DNA of 29,386 nt from a bacterium (GTDB lineage: Bacteria; Armatimonadota; HRBIN16), in NCBI GenBank assembly GCA_025057335.1, contig JANWXG010000005.1:1-29386 (forward strand). Reading direction: 5' to 3'. Position numbers and translations under genes: made by a program. The notes beneath the pieces are model-generated. The model ran no database searches. It saw only the letters and a program-made list of their open reading frames with translations, and was not told the origin of the DNA. Numbering within the stretch: the stretch's first letter is position 1; each line of letters starts with the position of its first letter. This document shows, piece by piece, positions 23,903 through 29,386 of the stretch.

Positions 23903-23960
23903 GAATGCAATTGCAGCAAGTCTGCAGTCTACCCTGTCTTGAAAGGAGGCGAAAGGAGTA

Positions 23961-25994
23961 ATGTCTCGTGCGTTTCGGTTCGCTGCTGGCTTGCTCGGCT
24001 GGACGCTGGTTGCCCTATTAGCGGTACCTGCGTTCGCGCAGATTAACTTCCCGAACTTCCCTTCTCCTGCAGGGCTGAACCTTGTAGGTAGCGCTCAAGT
24101 CACGAGTGGCGTGCTCCGTCTGACGGAGAACCGCGCCAACCAGCAAGGTGCAGCATGGTACGCCACCAAGCAGACCCTGACGCCGGGATTTTCCACCACC
24201 TTCCGTTTCCGGATGCACGGCGCTTCGCCAGAGGATGGACTGGGCATCGGCATGGCGTTCCACATCCAGAACGTGTCGCCAACGCTCAACGTGGGCGAGC
24301 GCGGTGGCACGGGCACGCTGACGGTGAACCTCTCTACCCTCTACACGCTGCCGGAGGGTAACTTCCCCAACGTGGTGTCCGTCTGGCTGAACGGCAGCAT
24401 GGTGGTGGAGACCCAACCCTTCTCAGTCAACATCAACATCAACGACCAGGCGGTGCACACGCTGCGCATCGACTACGCAGGCGGCTGGCTCACGGTCACC
24501 CTGGACGAGAAGACGATTATCCTGCGCGAGGTGGACCTGGCGGCTGCGGGCGTGGTGGATAGCAGCGGTGCGGCGTGGGTGGGCTTCAGTGCGCGCACGG
24601 GCTGGCCCTACCAGAACAACGACGTGCTCAGCTGGAGCCTGACGCGGTTCGCTACCCCGGCGCGCACGCTAATTGTGCTGGGCGGCAACCCCTATGAGGG
24701 AGTGAACGTCTCGGCGCCTGCCGACCTGCTGGGCAATGGCAACGGCGTGACCCCGTTCACTCGCGTGTATCCTGAGGGCACTGCGCTGAGCCTGAACGCC
24801 GCCGCCTATGCGCCCGACGGCAACGAGTTCGAGAGGTGGCTCGTTGACGAAGCGGACTACTCGGGCGACCCTCAACTGTCGCTGACGCTGGGCGACAACT
24901 ACCTGGTGCGCGCGGAGTACGAGTCTACCAAGGCAGTGGTGTGGGATACGGGCCCGCCCACGACGGTCATCTTCAACAACAACCAGGTATACCTGGGCTA
25001 CCTCTCTGGCAACGCGGGCGCGTCGCTGCCGCAGCGATGGTCTGCCATCCCCTTCCGCATCCCGGCGGGCGGAGCGGTTATCAGCCAGGTGGATGCTGAC
25101 TGGTTTGTGGTAGACGGGAGCCAGGGCGCCAATGTGCGCTACATCATCTGGCGACGCACCGGGCTGCAACGCCCTGTGGACGGCGACCAGGTGGCGCAGG
25201 GCATCCTAGGACCATACGCACCAGGAGTGGATGACCCACGCATCCCCGGTGCCGAGAACTGGCTGCACCGCTATTCCAACCTAAACATTTCCCTGCCTGC
25301 GGGCGACTACTACCTGACCATCTTCTCGGAGGGCATCGGCGCAGGCAACACCACGGGGCAGAGCACCCTCGCCTGGCTGACGGGCGCCGCCGGGCAGCCT
25401 GCGGACGTGGAGCAGGACTTCATGTGGCGGTCGCGCTTCTTCCCCACACCAGGGTTCGAGGTGTTCAACCCTGCCACCATCCAGCCCAGGTCAGGGCAAG
25501 ACCCGAAAGACCGCTGGAACTGCGCCTTCGTGCTGTACGGCAAGCTGGCGGTCATTCGTGGTGCGATTACCCTGGGAGACTACCTGGCTGACCCCTCGCT
25601 GGTGCCTGTCTCCGTGCGCTTGCGCAAGCAGGGCGGCGGCGAGACCACACGCACCATTCTCACCGACCGCGAGGGCAGGTTCTCGCTGTGGGTGGAGCCG
25701 GGCACATACGAGGTCTCCTTCAAAGCCAGCCACTGGCTTCGCGTGAACATCGCCGAGGTCACACTCGGTGTGGCGCAGGAGGTCACCGGGCAGGACGTGA
25801 CCCTCACCAACGGCGATATCGACGGCGATAACGAGGTGACCCTGTTCGACTTCGGCGGGCTGGTTACCGCGTTCGGCTCGATGCCCGGCGATAGCAACTG
25901 GAACCCGAACGCCGACCTAGACGGAGACCTGGAGGTTACTCTGTTCGACTTCGGCGTCCTGGTGCGCAACTTCGGCGCAATGGGGGATGAGTAG
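23961..25994 (+). CDS. Secreted lectin-like protein with carboxypeptidase-regulatory-like and dockerin-like C-terminus
   Basis: 677 residues. Signal peptide at 1-26 (LVALLAVPAFA then QINF). Residues about 28-235 have the look of an L-type (legume) lectin-like beta sandwich (FRFRMHGASPEDGLGIGMAFHIQ, VHTLRIDYAGGWLTVTLDEK, AWVGFSARTG). A middle part (about 235-520) includes a repeat-like segment (FERWLVDEADYSGDP) and a beta-rich domain. A carboxypeptidase-regulatory-like module follows (IRGAITLGDY ... REGRFSLWVEPGTYEVSF). The tail has two calcium-loop repeats, DIDGDNEVTLFDFGGLV and DLDGDLEVTLFDFGVLV, as in type I dockerins. No cohesin gene is here. Promoter and ribosome site suggest high expression. 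Domain calls come from motif reading only. Confidence 0.8.
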   Translation: MSRAFRFAAGLLGWTLVALLAVPAFAQINFPNFPSPAGLNLVGSAQVTSGVLRLTENRANQQGAAWYATKQTLTPGFSTTFRFRMHGASPEDGLGIGMAFHIQNVSPTLNVGERGGTGTLTVNLSTLYTLPEGNFPNVVSVWLNGSMVVETQPFSVNININDQAVHTLRIDYAGGWLTVTLDEKTIILREVDLAAAGVVDSSGAAWVGFSARTGWPYQNNDVLSWSLTRFATPARTLIVLGGNPYEGVNVSAPADLLGNGNGVTPFTRVYPEGTALSLNAAAYAPDGNEFERWLVDEADYSGDPQLSLTLGDNYLVRAEYESTKAVVWDTGPPTTVIFNNNQVYLGYLSGNAGASLPQRWSAIPFRIPAGGAVISQVDADWFVVDGSQGANVRYIIWRRTGLQRPVDGDQVAQGILGPYAPGVDDPRIPGAENWLHRYSNLNISLPAGDYYLTIFSEGIGAGNTTGQSTLAWLTGAAGQPADVEQDFMWRSRFFPTPGFEVFNPATIQPRSGQDPKDRWNCAFVLYGKLAVIRGAITLGDYLADPSLVPVSVRLRKQGGGETTRTILTDREGRFSLWVEPGTYEVSFKASHWLRVNIAEVTLGVAQEVTGQDVTLTNGDIDGDNEVTLFDFGGLVTAFGSMPGDSNWNPNADLDGDLEVTLFDFGVLVRNFGAMGDE

Positions 25995-26484
25995 CTTTCA
26001 TTGCCTCCCCCCTCTCCCGGAACCTCTTACTGCGCGACACTTTTGCGCCAGACGGGGGCTCGGAGCAACACCTGGCGCCCCGCGCCACTACCCCACCACC
26101 TCTGTTCAGCCACCGCACGCAGGGTGCGTCGCTAAGCCAGTGCCATGCCCAGTCAGAAGGCAGCAAGCACAAGCGATGGGGGGTTGCTCAGATTGGGTAG
26201 ATACTGGAGCAGGATATCTCTGTAGGGGTATGCAGGCATGCTGCGAATACGCTCCCCTCTCAAAAAGCATCGTGCAGTAAGTCAAACAGGCTGAGTTGCC
26301 TGCGGTGGGCGGTAGAGGGTCTCGGCTCGCGCGAGGCGCGGCTAGTGCTTTGTTAAGTTGTGATTTCGCGATTTCGCGCGTCCTTCCCCCGACTGAAGTC
26401 GGGGGCTATGGTTTGGGATAAAATCCGCCTGCGCGGATTGAAACCTGCGCAGGCAGGTTGGTTTCTTATTCATAGCCCACCATT
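25995..26484. other. Gap between the lectin-like gene and the small ORF
   Basis: About 490 nt. It contains a TAGTG-tag hairpin (26074-26091) and, from 26341, a 201-bp element with inverted ends that runs into the neighbouring ORF. The stretch 26092-26340 shows no gene, promoter or known repeat; an open frame there has no ribosome site. Confidence 0.6.
26074..26091 (-). repeat. TAGTG-tagged hairpin, GGCGC stem
   Basis: On the minus strand GTAGTG is followed by a GGCGC/GCGCC stem around a 3-nt loop. It lies 80 nt after the lectin-like gene and may terminate it. Confidence 0.5.
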
Positions 26485-26541
26485 TCAATGGTGGGTCATC
26501 CGAGAAGCCATCGCAAGTTCATAACTTAACAGAGCGCTAAC
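26341..26541. mobile_element. MITE-like element with 23-bp inverted ends enclosing a composite repeat
   Basis: The left end (26341-26363, GCTAGTGCTTTGTTAAGTTG + TGA) and the inverse of the right end (26519-26541) match at 19 of 23 bases, and all four differences are transitions. Weaker similarity continues inward (a shared GCGAT). Inside lies an inverted four-palindrome composite (26386-26495). No coding capacity for a transposase, so it would be non-autonomous. Direct target duplications were not recognised. Confidence 0.55.
26386..26495 (-). repeat. Four-palindrome composite element, copy 4 (inverted)
   Basis: On the plus strand P4 (26386-26406), P3 (26422-26439), P2 (26442-26459), P1 (26474-26495): the exact reverse order of copies 1-3. 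Confidence 0.85.
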
Positions 26542-26673
26542 ATGTTGCGCCAAGAGGGCTTCGCTCATCGCTTTCGCTTCGGGGGTGCGGTAGGCGGCAA
26601 ACAGCCTCCTGCGAGCCTCCCGCGCCGCCTGCTCGTGGTCTACAAGCCGTCGGGATGAATACATGGGTTTCAC
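26485..26673 (-). CDS. Small ORF coupled to the HerA-like gene, 3' end made from repeat DNA
   Basis: 62 residues, family not recognised; basic and helical (DHEQAAREARRRLFAAYRT). It starts at a GTG that overlaps the stop of the HerA-like gene by four bases (GTGA), so translation is probably coupled. From residue 45 (VSALLSYELAMASR) the codons fall in the inverted end of the 201-bp element, and the TGA stop lies within palindrome P1. The original gene may therefore have been longer and cut by the insertion. It could be a helper of the ATPase or a decaying reading frame. Confidence 0.55.
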   Translation of the reverse strand: MKPMYSSRRLVDHEQAAREARRRLFAAYRTPEAKAMSEALLAQHVSALLSYELAMASRMTHH

Positions 26674-28670
26674 AACCCCGCGAACGGGTCGTCGGGGTCG
26701 TAGTCGTCGGCAGGAGCAGGGTTGAAAAGCGGTCCGGTTAAACCCGTGGGCGAGCCAAACACCGAAGACGCCACCTTCTTCGGCAGGTGCGCCCGAAAAC
26801 GCTCCAGCACGCGCGACGGCTCGGGGCGTTCCAGCAACACGCGGTGCATGGCTTCGCTCACGCGGTCTTCGTCGATGCCGTTGCTGTACGCAGCTACCTC
26901 GTTGATCACCGCTTTGACCTGCAGGTACTCCAGGGTGGGGTCTAATTCATGCAGCACCTCCCATACCGCCACGTCGAACGTCTTCTCCTGTGGGGGATAA
27001 CGGCGGATGCCCTCCGAGCCGCGCAGGAAGCAGGGGCGTGGGAAGCGCACAAAGATGGGTTGCGTGAAGTGCGGATGACGTATCAACACCTCGCCCGGCT
27101 CGCACGCGGCAAGCTTCTCCTTCACTGCCTGCCCAAACACGCTGTAGCCCGGCTGCGCCAGCTCCTCCATCTCGATGCGTCCGTAGAAGCTGGTGGCGCA
27201 GTTTCCTGCGACACGCCGCTCCACCTGCGAACGGAACTGTTGCGCTCCGAACAACACCAGCCCCAGATAGCGTCCGCGTTCGGTGATGTCCAGCAGGGTG
27301 CGCAGCATGTACGTCTCCTTGCCGAAGGAGGGCGCGTACTTATTCAGCTCGTCCACTACCACGATCAGGTGGTCTACGCCCAGCCGGTGGCTCTCCATGC
27401 GCTTGCGCAGCTCCGCAATGACGCGCGTGATGATGAGGTCTTGTTCCTCCTGCTCCAGCTGCGACACGTCGATCACGTATACCGTGCGGTCCTCGAACCG
27501 CTCCGGCAGGTCGGAGATAAAGCCGCTTTCGCCAATCAGCCCGCGGTAGCGCGTGGTGAGGTTGCTCAGGCGGTTGTACACCTTGCGGATGGTGGGGTAG
27601 GCGTGCGAACGCCACGCCTCGCGTCCGCGCTTTTCAGCGACGCGCAATACCGTGTCCAACCACGCGCTCAGCTCGGCGAAGTTGGTTACGGGCATCACGG
27701 CAGGAGCCCCAGCCTGCTGCTCTTCCTGATCGAACTCAAACTTGCCCGGGTCTACCGCGCGTTGTTTGATGAACTGCAGGAAGGCGTCCGCTTTCACGTC
27801 GATGTCGTCGCGGTTGAGCATTACCTCCGTGTAGTCCAGCACCTCTTTCAAGCCCCAGTGCAAAGGCGTCACGTTGTCGCGCAGGGCGGGGTGCGAGCGC
27901 AGGGTGTTGAGGTTTACGCGGTCCTGCTTGAACGGCGCGTAGTATACCACTCTTTCAAACGGTTTGGGGATAACGCCCAGCGCGTCGTACATGCGCCTGT
28001 CCTGCTCGGTGAGGAAGCCATCCTCGGGGGGCAGGTCGATGAACAGCAGGTCGCCCCCCTTCACGTTGAACAGCAGCGCAGCAACGCTTTGGTCGCCGGG
28101 CAGCTTCTGGAAGATAGCCTGCAGCAGGAACATGATGGCGCTGGTCTTCGCCGCCAAGCCCGAAGTGCCCGTTACGTTGAGGTGACCTGCATCGGGACCG
28201 AGCAGAAACCGGCTGTCCAGTGTGATGGGAGAGAGCGTCTCGCCGTTGCGGTATACTCCTGTCGGAATCGCATACGGAGTGAAGGCGTCCATGCGCAACG
28301 CCATGCGCACGTCCAGCTCGTCCGCCAGGTACACGGGCGCAATGGGCGGAGGTTGTACCGGCTCTTCGGGTTGCTGGCGCAGCACCGAGGCGATGTAAAG
28401 GTGCATCTCCGGGCGCAGGGTGGGCGACTCCGCCTCCGCCACGCCATCCGAGCCGATGTAGTCGTAGATAGGCGTCTCGAGGTCGTTATAGCCGAAGCCT
28501 TCGGTCACCACGCCCCACACGGTGCGCGTCTCACTCCGCACCACCACAATCGTGCCGATGCCCACCGGCGCGTCGGGCGTGCACCAGAAGTTGAAGGTGA
28601 ACGCAGTGTTGGGCTTGCGTTCCGTGCCCACCACGCGCCCTATCGGTTTGTCGGTTGCTGGCGTTGCCAT
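26670..28670 (-). CDS. HerA-like (DUF87/FtsK-HerA) ATPase
   Basis: 666 residues. The N-terminus (IGRVVGTE ... PVGIGTIVVVRSETRTVWGVV) fits the HAS-barrel of HerA ATPases. The nucleotide site is GTSGLAAKTS at 168-177: the Lys and Thr are kept, but the glycine before the lysine is Ala, an unusual Walker A. Walker B is strong (LIVVVDELNKY, D440 E441), followed by TERGRYLGLVLFGAQQFRSQVERRV, the sensor/arginine-finger region of HerA proteins. HerA enzymes are hexameric DNA translocases that work with NurA in archaea or act in bacterial defence. No nurA, Sir2 or nuclease gene is next to it; the only partner is the coupled 62-codon ORF. GAGGTG lies before the ATG. Confidence 0.85.
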   Translation of the reverse strand: MATPATDKPIGRVVGTERKPNTAFTFNFWCTPDAPVGIGTIVVVRSETRTVWGVVTEGFGYNDLETPIYDYIGSDGVAEAESPTLRPEMHLYIASVLRQQPEEPVQPPPIAPVYLADELDVRMALRMDAFTPYAIPTGVYRNGETLSPITLDSRFLLGPDAGHLNVTGTSGLAAKTSAIMFLLQAIFQKLPGDQSVAALLFNVKGGDLLFIDLPPEDGFLTEQDRRMYDALGVIPKPFERVVYYAPFKQDRVNLNTLRSHPALRDNVTPLHWGLKEVLDYTEVMLNRDDIDVKADAFLQFIKQRAVDPGKFEFDQEEQQAGAPAVMPVTNFAELSAWLDTVLRVAEKRGREAWRSHAYPTIRKVYNRLSNLTTRYRGLIGESGFISDLPERFEDRTVYVIDVSQLEQEEQDLIITRVIAELRKRMESHRLGVDHLIVVVDELNKYAPSFGKETYMLRTLLDITERGRYLGLVLFGAQQFRSQVERRVAGNCATSFYGRIEMEELAQPGYSVFGQAVKEKLAACEPGEVLIRHPHFTQPIFVRFPRPCFLRGSEGIRRYPPQEKTFDVAVWEVLHELDPTLEYLQVKAVINEVAAYSNGIDEDRVSEAMHRVLLERPEPSRVLERFRAHLPKKVASSVFGSPTGLTGPLFNPAPADDYDPDDPFAGL

Positions 28671-28746
28671 GGCTGCACCTCGCTGGCTGGACTGGTATCA
28701 TGTAGAAATTTCTCTGGGGTTTGTGAATTTCCTGCTTTCCAGACCC

Positions 28747-28776
28747 TTGTGCATCTATCTCCGTATATGTTAACAT
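28747..28776 (+). promoter_or_regulatory. Possible promoter of the toxin-antitoxin pair
   Basis: TTGTGC (28747-28752), an 18-nt spacer and TAACAT (28771-28776), 22 nt before the antitoxin ATG. A palindrome-like ATATGTTAACAT overlaps the -10 box and could be an operator for autoregulation. Confidence 0.35.
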
Positions 28777-28797
28777 GAGTCGATGGGGTGATGCATC

Positions 28798-29034
28798 ATG
28801 GCTTCCAGAGTGATTGAGGCGGAGTATGACGGCAAGGTGCTGATTCCTAAAGAACCGCTGGACCTGCCAGTGGGGGCACGTCTACAGCTCAGCATTCATG
28901 TGCAACAGGACGTTGAGGAACGCTTGCAAAGGCTACGCGCTCTCTGGCGTTACTTTGAAGACAACCCTGTCGACGCTCCGAGTCTGGATGACGAAGCGCT
29001 GAGACGCGAGAACCTCTACGGGGATCGGCTGTGA
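28798..29034 (+). CDS. AF2212-like (DUF104) antitoxin
   Basis: 78 residues. The N-terminal half (RVIEAEYDGKVLIPKEPLDLPVG + ARL) is the AF2212/DUF104 beta-fold found in antitoxins; the C-terminal half is a charged helix (EERLQRLRALWRYFED) suited to binding a toxin. GGGGTG at 28785-28790 is 7 nt before the ATG. It overlaps the next gene by GTGA, the standard antitoxin-then-toxin arrangement. Known role of the family: neutralise a PIN-domain RNase. Confidence 0.85.
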   Translation: MASRVIEAEYDGKVLIPKEPLDLPVGARLQLSIHVQQDVEERLQRLRALWRYFEDNPVDAPSLDDEALRRENLYGDRL

Positions 29035-29386
29035 AAGCGGTACTGCTCGACACCAGCGTCCTTTTGCGGGAGCGTCATACTGGCGATATATATCACCAGA
29101 CGGTAGTGGACGCTATTGAAAAACTGGTAAGTGCAGGCTGGGCTGTCTATGTTACGCCTCAGTGTCTTCAGGAGTACTGGGCTGTTGCCACACGCCCTCC
29201 CGAAGCGCGTGGTGGTCTGGGACTGAGCTTGGAGAAGGTGGCAGAGGATATTGAGCGAATGCTCTCAGCGCATGAGGTGCTGACGGAAACCCCGGAACTG
29301 TTTGAGACATGGCGTTTCATTGTAAGGGACCACCGCGTGCTGGGTCGGCAGGTGTGGGATGCGCGTATTGCTGCCATCATGAGGCT
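29031..29386 (+). CDS. PIN-domain (VapC-like) toxin, cut by the window edge
   Basis: Start GTG 29031 overlaps the antitoxin stop by four bases. 118 codons are visible and the frame is open at the edge. The PIN acidic residues are present: D7 in LLDTSVLL, the Glu of PQCLQEYWAVATRP and the Asp of VWDARIAAIM near the edge. PIN toxins are metal-dependent RNases that cut tRNA or rRNA. The RPPEARGGLGLS segment is common in this subfamily. Only the last helix or so should be missing. Confidence 0.85.
   Translation, partial: MKAVLLDTSVLLRERHTGDIYHQTVVDAIEKLVSAGWAVYVTPQCLQEYWAVATRPPEARGGLGLSLEKVAEDIERMLSAHEVLTETPELFETWRFIVRDHRVLGRQVWDARIAAIMR

Larger units (their letters stand above)
22561..23960. 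other. 1.4-kb gene-free repeat island before the lectin-like gene
   Basis: No gene could be supported. Contents in order: three direct copies of a four-palindrome composite (22655-23022), a TGTCATGCTGAG module (23049-23122), a TGGAGGG module (23150-23214), another TGTCATGCTGAG module (23224-23280), TAGTG hairpins (23283-23305, 23354-23379), a GGCTC/GAGCC hairpin (23388-23412), a remnant composite (23478-23532) and a run of TGGAGGG/CCCTCCA modules (23593-23758). 23760-23873 shows nothing recognisable; the lectin promoter follows. Confidence 0.8.

Noticed and set aside
25987..26280. A 97-residue open frame after the lectin-like gene
   Set aside because: It begins inside the lectin stop region, has no ribosome site and contains a TAGTG hairpin. 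Low-complexity translation.
26949..28778. A 609-residue open frame opposite the HerA-like gene
   Set aside because: His/Val/Arg-rich translation typical of an antisense shadow in GC-rich DNA. The minus-strand frame has clear ATPase motifs.

Overview
The window looks like a chromosomal segment of a GC-rich bacterium, most likely of the Armatimonadota or a nearby lineage. That placement is an inference. It rests on the gene content (a DUF5107-TPR protein, a secreted lectin-like protein with a dockerin-like tail, STN-domain and PilZ proteins), on short co-directional gene runs, and above all on intergenic DNA crowded with short hairpin repeats. No rRNA, tRNA or marker phylogeny is available here to confirm it.

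Layout. 1-779 (-): 5' part of a type I CRISPR cas8 gene (Cst1/CXXC-CXXC family) that runs off the left edge, behind a near-consensus promoter. 1000-2193 (-): argG. 2430-7464 (+): diguanylate cyclase, MobA-like nucleotidyltransferase, cdsA and two PilZ proteins, so a c-di-GMP maker, two c-di-GMP receptors and a phospholipid-precursor enzyme lie together. 7461-8234 (-): DUF2993 lipoprotein, convergent with the second PilZ gene. 8498-9745 (+): MFS exporter. 10190-13137 (+): folC, an HtrA-type protease and an unknown 130-residue protein. 13809-16996 (+): recG, coaD and a coiled-coil protein. 17132-20179 (+): DUF5107-TPR protein. 20359-22560 (+): ECF sigma factor, zinc-finger anti-sigma factor and a secreted STN/zinc-ribbon protein, all overlapping. 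23961-25994 (+): secreted lectin-like, dockerin-like protein behind a strong promoter. 26485-28670 (-): HerA-like ATPase with a coupled 62-codon ORF. 28798-29386 (+): AF2212-like antitoxin and PIN toxin, the toxin cut by the right edge.

The most unusual part is the non-coding DNA. The large gaps (9746-10189, 13138-13808, 22561-23960, 25995-26484) are built largely from a small vocabulary of re-used hairpin modules: (a) a roughly 110-bp composite of four successive palindromes, four full copies plus one remnant; (b) a module bounded by TGGAGGG and CCCTCCA with two inner hairpins; (c) a two-hairpin module starting TGTCATGCTGAG; (d) a TAGTG-tagged hairpin whose stem changes in a paired way. One composite copy sits inside a 201-bp element with 23-bp inverted ends that supplies the last codons and stop of the ORF beside the HerA-like gene. 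No transposase for these repeats is visible here.

Several starts were set from promoter and Shine-Dalgarno positions. For the cyclase and recG the longest open frame begins at or before the expected transcription start, so a downstream start was chosen. The MFS gene may be leaderless.
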